From: JAXMCI01 sp046349435
GTDB lineage: Bacteria > Pseudomonadota > Alphaproteobacteria > Dongiales > Dongiaceae
Length of the DNA stretch: 64,000 nt
Direction of reading: 5' to 3'
Assembly: GCA_046349435.1 (NCBI GenBank)
Contig: JAXMCI010000014.1
Span: 123,992-187,991 of the forward strand
Shown in pieces: positions 9,008 through 17,240 of the stretch. The notes beneath the pieces are model-generated. The model did not search any database. It saw only the letters and a list, made by a program, of their open reading frames with translations, and was not told the origin of the DNA. The stretch's first letter is position 1. The number at the start of each line of letters is the position of its first letter. A program made the translations under genes and the position numbers.

Positions 9008-9988
9008 ATGGAGAGCAGGAAGCTCGCCGCGCGCCTGGCGCGCGCCATGATGCTGTCGCTGGCGCTGGCTGCCGGCGGCGTGGCCGGCGGGGGCCTGACC
9101 GCCGGGGCCGCCGAGCTCGGCACCTACAAGGGCAACGGCCTGCCCGGCCGCAACGCGATGCCGAACTTCGAGGCCTGGCTCGGCCGGCCGGTGCCGCATG
9201 CGATCGACTTCTTCAGCAACATGACCTGGTCCGACATGGTCAACGAGGGCGCCTGGGTCACCCAGTCCTGGCGGGGCCAGCGCTGGCACATGACCTTCTC
9301 GATCCCGATGCTGCCGAACGACTGGACCATCGGTCTCGCCGACGGCCAGACCGGCCAGTTCAACCGCTACTTCCGCCTGATGGCCCAGGACCTGGTGGCC
9401 AAGGGCTTCGGCTCGTCGATCATCCGGCTGGGCTGGGAGTTCAACGGCGGCTGGTACCGCTGGTCGGCCTGGAAGTGCCCATCCTGCTTCGCCGGCTTCT
9501 GGCGGCAGATCGTCACCACCATGCGGGCGGTGCCCGGCGCCAACTTCCGCTTCGACTGGACCATGGCGCTGGGCTTCCAGGGCGTCGCCGCCGAGAAGGC
9601 CTATCCCGGCGACGACTACGTCGACATCATCGGGGCCGACGTCTACAACGACGCGTGGCCGGTCGACCTCAGGACCCCGACCAAGCGCTGGGCCCACCTG
9701 ATGAACCAGGACCACGGGCTGAAGTGGCATGCCGCCTTCGCCGCGGCGCACAACAAGCCGATGTCCTTCCCGGAATGGGGCACCGGCACGCGCCCGGGCT
9801 ATCCCGGCGTCGGCGGCGGCGACGATCCGTACTTCGTGGAGCAGATGCACGACTGGATCGCCACCCACAACGTCGTCTACCACGACTACTGGGACTACAA
9901 CGCCGGCGACTTCAAGGCGAAGCTCTCGAACAACCAGTATCCCAAGGCCGCCGCCGCCTTCCGCCGCCTGTTCGGCCCGGCGAGCTGA
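9008..9988 (+). CDS. Secreted GH26-like glycoside hydrolase, paralog 1
   Basis: 326 residues. The ATG at 9008 was chosen over 8918 because AAGGGGAGGGGA lies just before it and it opens a signal peptide (MESRKLAARLARAMMLSLAL, cleaved after about AGAAE). The mature domain is a (beta/alpha)8-type hydrolase: IIRLGWEFNGGWYRWSAW carries the candidate acid/base Glu, YVDIIGADVYND a conserved strand, and MSFPEWGTGTRPG the candidate nucleophile Glu. These resemble clan GH-A families such as GH26 (endo-mannanase/glucanase). It is about the same length as the gene at 11022 and clearly homologous along its whole length. The polysaccharide target is not known. Confidence 0.75.
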   Translation: MESRKLAARLARAMMLSLALAAGGVAGGGLTAGAAELGTYKGNGLPGRNAMPNFEAWLGRPVPHAIDFFSNMTWSDMVNEGAWVTQSWRGQRWHMTFSIPMLPNDWTIGLADGQTGQFNRYFRLMAQDLVAKGFGSSIIRLGWEFNGGWYRWSAWKCPSCFAGFWRQIVTTMRAVPGANFRFDWTMALGFQGVAAEKAYPGDDYVDIIGADVYNDAWPVDLRTPTKRWAHLMNQDHGLKWHAAFAAAHNKPMSFPEWGTGTRPGYPGVGGGDDPYFVEQMHDWIATHNVVYHDYWDYNAGDFKAKLSNNQYPKAAAAFRRLFGPAS

Positions 9989-10030
9989 GCAGACCCCGGC
10001 CGGCGCGGGCGCAGGCGGAGAAGCCGGATT

Positions 10031-10100
10031 GACTCACGCAGAGGCGCGGAGGCGCCGAGAAGGACGGTGTCCTCCGCGGCTCGGCGTCTCCGCGTGCCGA
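10031..10100. repeat. CGGAG-rich palindromic intergenic repeat, copy 1
   Basis: An imperfect inverted repeat: GACTCACGCAGAGGCGCGGA on the left answers CTCCGCGGCTCGGCGTCTCCGCGTG on the right. Related copies occur at 17151, 42807, 42890 and 61306. It lies just after the end of the first GH26-like gene. Confidence 0.7.
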
Positions 10101-10210
10101 TTCAGGCCTCTCCACTTCGCGGGTGGCGGGCGCTTGCACGCGAAGCTGGCCGGTTGATCCGGCGGGCGAACCGGGCAATAGTCGCGGCCCGCTTTTGCCC
10201 TGGAGGAGCC

Positions 10211-10816
10211 ATGGCCCCGCGCCGTTCCGACGACGAGCCCGAGAAGCCGGAAGCCGAGCCGACCCCGTCGGTCGGCCAGAAGGTCGCCGACAGCCTGCTG
10301 AAGTCGCGCACCATCCTGCTGTTCGGCGAGATCACCCAGAAGGTGGCGCAGGCCACCGTCATGCAGCTGCTGGCGCTGGGCAACGACAGCGACGAGCCGA
10401 TCCGCCTGATCATCAACTCGCAGGGCGGCCACGTCGAATCGGGCGACAGCATCCACGACATGGTGCGCTTCGTGAAGCCGAAGGTGGTGATGATCGGCAC
10501 CGGCTGGGTGGCGAGCGCCGGCTGCCACATCTTCCTGGCGGTCGACAAGGCCGACCGCTTCTGCCTGCCCAACACCCGCTTCATGATCCACCAGCCGCTG
10601 GGCGGGGTCGGCGGGGCGGCGACCGACGTCGAGATCGAGGCGCGCGAGATCATCAAGATGCGCCGCCGCATCAACCAGGGCATCGCCACGGCCACCGGCC
10701 AGCCGATCGAGAAGGTCGAGCGCGACACCGACCGGAACTTCTGGATGACCGCCGAGGAGGCGCGCGACTACGGCATCGTCGGACGCATCGTCGGCTCGGC
10801 CGCCGAGCTCGGGTGA
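10211..10816 (+). CDS. ClpP-like serine protease subunit
   Basis: 201 residues. The ClpP core is clear: TILLFGEITQKVAQATVMQLL, LIINSQGGHVESGDSIHDM, the catalytic Ser in GTGWVASAGCHIFLA, the catalytic His in TRFMIHQP and the Asp in ERDTDRNFWMTAEEA. Spacing fits the Ser-His-Asp triad of ClpP. The N-terminus is a charged, Pro/Glu-rich tail instead of the canonical axial-loop sequence, and the Ser motif is ASAG rather than ASMG, so this is a divergent second ClpP rather than the housekeeping copy. No ClpX or ClpA partner is nearby. The start at 10211 follows GGAGGAG. It sits between two homologous secreted hydrolases. Confidence 0.85.
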   Translation: MAPRRSDDEPEKPEAEPTPSVGQKVADSLLKSRTILLFGEITQKVAQATVMQLLALGNDSDEPIRLIINSQGGHVESGDSIHDMVRFVKPKVVMIGTGWVASAGCHIFLAVDKADRFCLPNTRFMIHQPLGGVGGAATDVEIEAREIIKMRRRINQGIATATGQPIEKVERDTDRNFWMTAEEARDYGIVGRIVGSAAELG

Positions 10817-10834
10817 CGGGATCGAGTGACTTTC

Positions 10835-10859
10835 GGTCGATTTCGGGCCGGAATCGACC
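10835..10859 (+). terminator. Hairpin after clpP-like gene
   Basis: GGTCGATTTC (10835-10844) pairs with GGAATCGACC (10850-10859) with one mismatch around a five-base loop. There is no T-run after it, so it is a weak terminator candidate or a protein-binding palindrome. Confidence 0.35.
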
Positions 10860-11021
10860 AAGAGATCGAGTAATAAACGAAAGATGGAAATTCTGCGCCG
10901 GCGTTCGCGCTTATTTGGCCAGAGTTTCTTAATACTGTCCCTCTAGTGTTCGCGGGCGCGGAAGCGGCGGCAGGCAAGCCGCCGCTTCCCCGATGCGAGA
11001 TGCGAGCACTGGGGGAAGCAC

Positions 11022-11993
11022 ATGACGAAGCAGATCAGGCGGCGGGCCCGCCTGGGCGCGGCCGCGGCGCTGGCCGCGCTGCTGGCCATCGGCGCCGGCG
11101 CCGCAGCGGCCGCCGACATCGGCGCCTACAAGGGCGGCGGCACCACCGGCACCAGCAAGATGCCGGCCTTCGAGGCCTGGAAGGGCTCCGCGGTGCCGCG
11201 CGCGCTCGACTTCTTCCCGCAGGACACCTGGTCGAACATGCTGTCGACCGGCACCTGGGCAGCGAAGTCGTGGGGCTCCTGGTCGAACTGGCGCTGGAAG
11301 GTGTCCTGGGGCATGCCGATGCTGCCCAATGACGGGGTCAGCACCCTCGCCAAGGGCGCGACCGGCGCCTACAACAGCCAGTGGAAGCAGATCGGCGCCA
11401 TGCTGGTCTCGACCGGCCATGCCGACGCCATCCTGCGGCTGGGCTGGGAGTTCAACGGCAACTGGTTCGTCTGGTCGGCCGTCAAGTGCCCGACCTGCTT
11501 CGTCCAGTACTGGCAGCAGATCGTCACCACGCTGCGCAGCGTGCCCGGCCAGAAGTTCAAGTTCGACTGGAACCCCGGCATCGGGTCGCTCTCGATCAAC
11601 GCCGACAAGGTCTATCCCGGCGACGCCTATGTCGACTATATCGGGCTCGACGTCTACAACGAGTGGTGGGATCCCAAGGACCAGGATCCGGTGCATCGCT
11701 GGAACACCGCGGTCACCCGCCCCTACGGCCTGGCCTGGCAGGCGAGCTTCGCCGCCCAGCACGGCAAGATGATCTCCTTCCCGGAATGGGCGACCGGCAC
11801 GCGGCCGAACGGCCATGGCGCCGGCGACGATCCCTACTTCATCCAGCAGATGTACAGCTGGATCCAGACGCACAACGTGCGCTACCACGACTACTGGGAC
11901 TACAAGGCGTCCGACTACAACGGCATGCTGTCGAACAACCAGTTCCCCAAGGCGGGAGCGATGTACCAGCAGCTGTTCGGCCCGCTCTACTGA
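11022..11993 (+). CDS. Secreted GH26-like glycoside hydrolase, paralog 2
   Basis: 323 residues with a twin-arginine-free Sec signal peptide (MTKQIRRRARLGAAAALAAL, ending near AAAAAD). Like the gene at 9008 it has AILRLGWEFNGNWFVWSA, YVDYIGLDVYNEWWD and MISFPEWATGTRPNG, giving the same candidate acid/base and nucleophile glutamates, a pair of shared cysteines (VKCPTCF) and the same C-terminal YHDYWDYKASD segment. The ribosome site is GGGGAAG. Divergence between the two copies is large enough that the duplication is not recent. Both likely act outside the cytoplasm on the same type of polysaccharide. Confidence 0.75.
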   Translation: MTKQIRRRARLGAAAALAALLAIGAGAAAAADIGAYKGGGTTGTSKMPAFEAWKGSAVPRALDFFPQDTWSNMLSTGTWAAKSWGSWSNWRWKVSWGMPMLPNDGVSTLAKGATGAYNSQWKQIGAMLVSTGHADAILRLGWEFNGNWFVWSAVKCPTCFVQYWQQIVTTLRSVPGQKFKFDWNPGIGSLSINADKVYPGDAYVDYIGLDVYNEWWDPKDQDPVHRWNTAVTRPYGLAWQASFAAQHGKMISFPEWATGTRPNGHGAGDDPYFIQQMYSWIQTHNVRYHDYWDYKASDYNGMLSNNQFPKAGAMYQQLFGPLY

Positions 11994-12108
11994 AATCTCG
12001 CCCGACCCACGCGCCACCCGCGGGAGAGCCCGCGGGCGGCGCGTGACGGGGGGGATGCGGCGTGCTTCACTGGCCGGGGGGACGGGGCCTCGACCAGGAG
12101 GGTCGCCG

Positions 12109-13731
12109 ATGGCCAGCACGACGCCGGAGCCGGCGCGCCAGCAGCCAGTGCGCCAGCAGCCGGTGCGACAACCGGGCCTCGCCGGCAGCATCCCGCTGAT
12201 GATCGCGGTCGTCGCCCTGCTGCTGGCCGGCCTGCCGGTCGCCGTCTGGCTCGACCTGCGCAGCCTGTCGGAGCGGGCGCTGCAGCGCCAGGCGACGGCG
12301 CTCGACGCCGCCATCACCAGCATCCGCAACTTCTACAGCCACGACGTGGTGGCGCGGGTCAAGGCCGGCCCCCTGCCCGTCCCGGTGCTGCCCGACTATC
12401 TCGCGGTGCCCGGCGCCATCCCGATCCCGGCCACCCTGTCGCTCCGGCTCGGCAACGTCATCACCAGCAAGGATGGCGGTCTCGCCTACCGCTTCTTCTC
12501 CGACATCCCGTTCGGCGGGCGGCCGCCGCACCCCTTCGACGGGTTCGAGCGCGAGGCGCTGGCCCGGCTGCGCCGCGACCCGCGCGCGCCGGTCTCCGAG
12601 GTCAGCGGCACCATCCTCGACCGCCGCATCCGGCTGGTGACGCCGATCCTGATGGGCGCGGAATGCCTGGGCTGCCACAACGCCGACGACAAGAGCCCGA
12701 AGCACGACTGGAAGATCGGCGACGTGCGCGGCCTGCAGGAGGTCGAGCTCGACCAGCCGCTCGCCGCCAACATCCTGGCCTTCAAGTACCTGCTCGCCTA
12801 CCTCGCCGCCGGCGCGGCGATCGGCGTCGCCTTCATCGCGCTGCAGCGGCGCCAGGCGCGCACCATCGCGCGGATGAACCGCGAGCTCGGCCGGGCCAAC
12901 GCCTTCCTCGGCAGCGTCTCCGACAAGCTCGCGCGCTATCTCTCGCCGCAGCTCTACCGCAGCATCTTCAGCGGCCAGAAGGACGTGGTGATCGCCACCG
13001 AGCGCAAGAAGCTGACCATCTTCTTCTCCGACATCGTCGACTTCACCGCCACCACCGAGCGGCTGCAGCCGGAGGAGCTGGCCCGCCTGCTCAACGAGTA
13101 CCTGACCGAGATGTCGGCGATCGCCCAGCGCCACGGCGGCACGGTCGACAAGTTCGTCGGCGACGCCATCCTGGTCTTCTTCGGCGATCCCGAGAGCCGC
13201 GGCGAGGCGGCCGACGCGCGCGCCTGCCTGGAGATGGCGATCGAGCAGCAGCAGCGGCTGGCCGAGCTCGACCTGGAATGGCGGCGGCGCGGCATCGACC
13301 GCCCGTTCCGCGCCCGGATGGGAATCAATACCGGATTCTGCAACGTCGGCAACTTCGGCAGCAGCGAGCGCATGGCCTACACCATCATCGGCGGCGAGGC
13401 CAACCTGGCGGCCCGGCTGCAGGCGATCGCCGAGCCGGGCGGCATCGTGCTCAGCCAGGAGACCTACGCGCTGGTCCGCGACCTGGTGCGGGCCCGCCCG
13501 CTGCCGCCGATCGCGGTCAAGGGCATCGGCCGGCCGGTGGTGCCCTATGTCGTCGACGGGCTGCTCGGCGAGCTCGGCCAGCGCCGGCAGGTGGTGACGG
13601 CGCAGGCGACCGGGCTCGAGCTGTTCCTCGACGCCGCGGCGATCGAGGCGGCGGCGATCGAGCCGGCGCAGGCCGCGCTCCGGGCGGCGCTGGCCGCGCT
13701 GGAGGCGCGCCGGGCGCAGGCGGCGGGCTGA
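12109..13731 (+). CDS. Membrane class III adenylate cyclase with DUF3365/Tll0287-like heme domain
   Basis: 540 residues. TM1 is about 27-49, an extracytoplasmic DUF3365 (Tll0287-like) domain about 50-220, TM2 about 222-245 and a class III nucleotide cyclase domain about 299-490. The sensor domain carries a CxxCH motif (C186, C189, H190), suggesting a covalent c-type heme. In the cyclase, both metal Asp residues are present (FFSDIVDFT and VDKFVGDAILVFFG), the Lys of DKFVGDA and Thr of YTIIGGEANLAARL fit ATP rather than GTP, and the Asn and Arg of NLAARL complete the site. So it is probably a redox- or gas-sensing cAMP producer. The N-terminus has short VRQQP repeats. A cyclic-nucleotide-binding gene lies 1.5 kb away. 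Confidence 0.82.
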   Translation: MASTTPEPARQQPVRQQPVRQPGLAGSIPLMIAVVALLLAGLPVAVWLDLRSLSERALQRQATALDAAITSIRNFYSHDVVARVKAGPLPVPVLPDYLAVPGAIPIPATLSLRLGNVITSKDGGLAYRFFSDIPFGGRPPHPFDGFEREALARLRRDPRAPVSEVSGTILDRRIRLVTPILMGAECLGCHNADDKSPKHDWKIGDVRGLQEVELDQPLAANILAFKYLLAYLAAGAAIGVAFIALQRRQARTIARMNRELGRANAFLGSVSDKLARYLSPQLYRSIFSGQKDVVIATERKKLTIFFSDIVDFTATTERLQPEELARLLNEYLTEMSAIAQRHGGTVDKFVGDAILVFFGDPESRGEAADARACLEMAIEQQQRLAELDLEWRRRGIDRPFRARMGINTGFCNVGNFGSSERMAYTIIGGEANLAARLQAIAEPGGIVLSQETYALVRDLVRARPLPPIAVKGIGRPVVPYVVDGLLGELGQRRQVVTAQATGLELFLDAAAIEAAAIEPAQAALRAALAALEARRAQAAG

Positions 13732-13802
13732 TCCCTCTTGGTGGCGAGGGCGTCGGGATGGTTTGATCCCGGCGCCGACCGACGACTCGCCCGGGGACCG
13801 CC

Positions 13803-15176
13803 ATGAACGCTGCCGCCGCCAACCGCATCGACCGCGCCCGCCTCGGCGCCCTGCTCGCCGAGGAAGAGCGCGCCTTCGCGGCCGACCATCCGCGCTCGGC
13901 GGCGCTGTTCGCGGCGGCCAAGGCGACGCTGCTCGACGGCGTGCCGATGAACTGGATGGTGCGGTGGGCCGGCCCCTTCCCGCTCTTCGTCGAGAGTGCC
14001 GGCGGGGCGCGCTTCACCGACGTCGACGGGCGCAGCTACGTCGATCTCTGCCTCGGCGACACCGGCGCGATGGCTGGCCACTCGCCGCCCGAGACGGTGG
14101 CGGCGATCGCCGCGCGGCTGCAGCGCGGCATCACCTTCATGCTGCCGACCGCCGACGCCGCCTGGGTCGGCGGCGAGCTCGGCCGGCGCTTCGGCCTGCC
14201 GCTCTGGCAGTTCGCCCTGACCGCGACCGACGCCAACCGCTTCGCGCTGCGGCTGGCGCGCCACGTCACCGGCCGGCGCAAGGTGCTGGTCTTCAACTGG
14301 TGCTACCACGGCAGCGTCGACGAGACCTTCGCGACGCTGCGTCCGGACGGCAGCGTCGGCCCCCGCCCCGGCCTGATCGGCCCGCCGGTCGACCCGGCCG
14401 AGACGACGCGGGTGGTCGAGTTCAACGACGTCGGCGCGCTCGAGGCGGCGCTGGCCGACCGGGCGGTGGCCTGCGTGCTGGCCGAGCCGGCGCTGACCAA
14501 CATCGGCATCGTGCTGCCGGAGCCGGGCTTCCACGAGGCGCTGCGCCGGCTGACCCGCGACACCGGCACCTTGCTGATCCTCGACGAGACGCACACCATC
14601 TGCAGCGGGCCCGGCGGCTATAGCGGCGCGCACGGGCTCGCGCCCGACATGCTGACCATCGGCAAGCCGATCGCCGGCGGCCTGCCGGCGGCGGCCTACG
14701 GCATGACCGCGGCGCTGGGCGAGCGGATCCGCGCGGCGATGGACCGGGACACCTCGGACACCGGCGGCATCGGCGGCACGCTGGCCGGCAATGCGCTTTC
14801 GCTGGCGGCGATGCGGGCCACGCTGGCCTCGCCGGCGCTGGGTCCGGAGAGCTTCGCGCGCACCATCGCGCTCGCCGGCCGCTTCCGCGAGGGCGTGCAG
14901 CAGGCGATCGACGAATACGGCCTGCCCTGGCACGTCACCCAGCTCGGCTGCCGCGCCGAGTACTGGTTCCGCCCGGTGCCGCCGCGCAACGGCGGCGAGG
15001 CGGCGGCCGCCGCCGACGCCGAGCTCGACCGCTACCTGCACCTCGCCGCGCTCAATCGCGGCGTGCTGCTGACCCCGTTCCACAACATGGCGCTGGTCGC
15101 GCCGAGCGCGACCGAGGCCGACATCGACCGCCACACGGCAGCCTTCCGGGAGAGCGTGCGGCGGCTGGTCGGCTGA
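13803..15176 (+). CDS. Class III PLP-dependent aminotransferase (GSA-aminomutase-like)
   Basis: 457 residues. The fold-type I features are VDGRSYVDLCLGDTGAMAGH, VLVFNWCYHGSVDETFA, the Asp of LLILDETHTICSGPGGYSG that contacts the PLP ring nitrogen, and the Schiff-base Lys in MLTIGKPIAGGLPAAAYG. GGIGGTLAGNALSLAA completes the cofactor-dimer contacts. It groups with glutamate-1-semialdehyde aminomutase-like enzymes but has a substituted start region (NWMVRWAGPFPLFVESAGG), typical of paralogs used in secondary or amino-acid catabolism. It starts at 13803 after GGGGACC, 70 bases past the cyclase. The substrate is unknown. Confidence 0.83.
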   Translation: MNAAAANRIDRARLGALLAEEERAFAADHPRSAALFAAAKATLLDGVPMNWMVRWAGPFPLFVESAGGARFTDVDGRSYVDLCLGDTGAMAGHSPPETVAAIAARLQRGITFMLPTADAAWVGGELGRRFGLPLWQFALTATDANRFALRLARHVTGRRKVLVFNWCYHGSVDETFATLRPDGSVGPRPGLIGPPVDPAETTRVVEFNDVGALEAALADRAVACVLAEPALTNIGIVLPEPGFHEALRRLTRDTGTLLILDETHTICSGPGGYSGAHGLAPDMLTIGKPIAGGLPAAAYGMTAALGERIRAAMDRDTSDTGGIGGTLAGNALSLAAMRATLASPALGPESFARTIALAGRFREGVQQAIDEYGLPWHVTQLGCRAEYWFRPVPPRNGGEAAAAADAELDRYLHLAALNRGVLLTPFHNMALVAPSATEADIDRHTAAFRESVRRLVG

Positions 15177-15188
15177 CGCGCCGGGGCT

Positions 15189-15707
15189 TCAGCGCGGCTG
15201 CTCGTCCGGCGCGAGCGGGTCGAAGGGATAGCCGGCATAGACCAGGCTGGCATCGGCGGTTTGCAGCATCTCCCCGACCTGGTCGACCATGCGGCCGATG
15301 GCGCGGCGCGACTCGCCGGCCAGCAGCTGCCGCTTGATGTCGACCAGCGCGCGGTTGGCGAGATCGAGCCGGCGGGCGAGGACGGCCGCGACGTGCAGCG
15401 CCACCGCCGGGTCGCCGGCCAGCATGGTGGCGGCGTCGGCGACGTGAAACTCGGAGGCCTCCACCGCGCGCACGTCGGCCGAGTGGGCCTGGTCGAGCAG
15501 CACGGCGATCTCCCCCAGCACCGCCCCCGGCGACGATACCCGGGCGATGGTCACGCCCTCCTTCACCACCTCGACCGCCCCGCTGCGCAGGACCAGGAGC
15601 CGGCCGGTGGCCGAGCCCTCGGCGACCACCGTCTCCCCGGGCGCGAAGCGGATCACGGGAACCTGATCGAGCCGCTCCTGGAGCGCGGCCTGCGACACCA
15701 ATGGCAT
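15189..15707 (-). CDS. Cyclic nucleotide-binding domain protein
   Basis: 172 residues. A single cNMP-binding beta-roll: FAPGETVVAEGSATGRLLVLRSGAVEVVKEG, then GAVLGEIAVLLDQAHSADVRA, whose GEIAVL..HSADVRA resembles the phosphate-binding cassette (usual GE...L....RTATV). The Arg that holds the cyclic phosphate in cAMP receptors is replaced by His-Ser here, so real cAMP binding is uncertain. A helical tail follows (LARRLDLANRALVDIKRQLL) but no DNA-binding HTH, so this is not a Crp/Fnr regulator. The start at 15705-15707 follows GGGGGAAG. It is convergent with the aminotransferase and divergent from the DUF763 gene. Confidence 0.78.
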   Translation of the reverse strand: MPLVSQAALQERLDQVPVIRFAPGETVVAEGSATGRLLVLRSGAVEVVKEGVTIARVSSPGAVLGEIAVLLDQAHSADVRAVEASEFHVADAATMLAGDPAVALHVAAVLARRLDLANRALVDIKRQLLAGESRRAIGRMVDQVGEMLQTADASLVYAGYPFDPLAPDEQPR

Positions 15708-15872
15708 GCTTCCCCCTCTGGCTGCGACGCAACCCTGGTCCCCTGCACCCCCGCGAACGACGATGCCGCAAGCGCCGGCGGACGTCCATCGCCGGCGGCC
15801 GGACGACGCCGTTTCCCCGGCGCCGCCGGAGATGATAGTCTCCGTTCGTCGTTCGTTCCCTCCGGAGGAGCC

Positions 15873-17138
15873 GTGGCACAGCGCGCGGGCAGCGCCGATC
15901 TGCCGCTGCATGGCGGGCGGGTGCCAGCCTGGCTCGGTCAGCGCATGGCCCGGCTCGGCGCGGTGATCGCCGAGGCGATCGTCCATCACTATGGCCGCGA
16001 GGAGCTGCTGCGCCGGCTCGCCCATCCCTTCTGGTTCCAGTCCTTCGGGGCTGTCATGGGGATGGACTGGCACTCCTCGGGCATCACCACCAGCGTGCTC
16101 GGCGCGCTGAAGCGCGGCCTGGCGCCGCTCTCCGGCGAGCTCGGGCTGCATGTCTGCGGCGGCCGGGGGCGGCATTCGCGACGCACGCCGGACGAGCTGA
16201 CGGCGCTGGGCGATCGGCTCGGGCTCGACGCCGCGGGGCTGGTGCGGGCGAGCCGGCTGGTCGCCAAGGTCGACAGCGCCGCGGTGCAGGACGGCTTCGC
16301 GCTCTACCTGCATGGCTTCATCCTGGCCGCCGACGGCCGCTGGGTGGTGGTGCAGCAGGGGATGAACGAGGCCAGCCGGCAGGCGCGGCGCTATCACTGG
16401 CTGTCGGAGGGGCTGGAAAGCTTCGTCGCCGACCCGCATGCGGCGATCGCCGGCGAGCGCCCGGGCGAGATCGTCAACCTCGCCGACCGGCGCGCCGCCG
16501 GCTCGCACCGGGCGCAGCTCGAGCTGCTCGGCGGCCTCGGGCCGGACGGCATCGTGCGCGAGGCGGCGGCGCTGGCCGAGACCGGGGAGGCACCCGCCGC
16601 TCCCCGGTCGCAGCCGACCCTGCCGCACCTCGTCATGCCGGCGCATCACGAGGTGCGGGCCGGCGACGTCATGCTGCGCCGGCTGCACGGCGCGCTGGCG
16701 GCGGCCGCCGAGCGCGGCCCGGCCGACTTCGCCGAGCTGCTGCTGGTGCCGGGCGTGGGGGCACGCACCGTGCGGTCGCTGGCGCTGGTCGCCGAGGTGG
16801 TGCACGGCACGCCCTGCCGCTTCGCCGATCCGGCCCGCTTCGCCTTCGCCCATGGCGGCAAGGACCGCCACCCCTTCCCGGTCCCGACGCGGGTCTACGA
16901 CCAGACCATCGCCGTGCTCAAGACGGCGCTGACGCAGGCCAGGCTCGGTCGCGAGGAGCGGCTCGACGCCATCCGCCGCCTCGACCGCCAGGCCCGCCTG
17001 CTCGAGCGCACCGCGACCGGGCCGTCCCTCGACGCGCTGACCGCGGCGGAGTTCCGCGACTCGCACGACCATGGCGGCCGCAGCGTCTTCGGCTGGGAGC
17101 CGCCGCCGACCACGGCGGCACCGGCGGAGCGGGGGTAG
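15873..17138 (+). CDS. DUF763 family protein
   Basis: 421 residues from a GTG start chosen because GGAGGAG lies 2-3 bases upstream and the family N-terminus (AGSADLPLHGGRVPAWLGQRM) begins directly after it. Other family marks are HPFWFQSFGAVMGMDWHSSG, GLHVCGGRGRHSRRTP, FILAADGRWVVVQQGMN and PAHHEVRAGDVMLRRL. A helix-hairpin-helix-like segment (LLLVPGVGARTVRSLALVAE) suggests contact with DNA or nucleic acid. The function of DUF763 is not established. It is monocistronic, between divergent and convergent neighbours, with a palindromic repeat after its stop. Confidence 0.85.
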   Translation: MAQRAGSADLPLHGGRVPAWLGQRMARLGAVIAEAIVHHYGREELLRRLAHPFWFQSFGAVMGMDWHSSGITTSVLGALKRGLAPLSGELGLHVCGGRGRHSRRTPDELTALGDRLGLDAAGLVRASRLVAKVDSAAVQDGFALYLHGFILAADGRWVVVQQGMNEASRQARRYHWLSEGLESFVADPHAAIAGERPGEIVNLADRRAAGSHRAQLELLGGLGPDGIVREAAALAETGEAPAAPRSQPTLPHLVMPAHHEVRAGDVMLRRLHGALAAAAERGPADFAELLLVPGVGARTVRSLALVAEVVHGTPCRFADPARFAFAHGGKDRHPFPVPTRVYDQTIAVLKTALTQARLGREERLDAIRRLDRQARLLERTATGPSLDALTAAEFRDSHDHGGRSVFGWEPPPTTAAPAERG

Positions 17139-17150
17139 AAAAGAAGATTG

Positions 17151-17230
17151 GCACGCGGAGCCGCGGAGGACGCGGAGGGGTGCGCCGGGCGGCGCCGCGG
17201 CTCCCTCGGCGGCTCCGCGCCTCCGCGTGA
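17151..17230. repeat. CGGAG-rich palindromic intergenic repeat, copy 2
   Basis: GCACGCGGAGCCGCGGAGGA on the left, GGCTCCGCGCCTCCGCGTGA on the right. The plus strand continues into a six-T run (17235-17240), so this copy could also terminate transcription of the DUF763 gene. It lies between convergent genes. Confidence 0.75.
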
Positions 17231-17240
17231 GATCCTTTTT

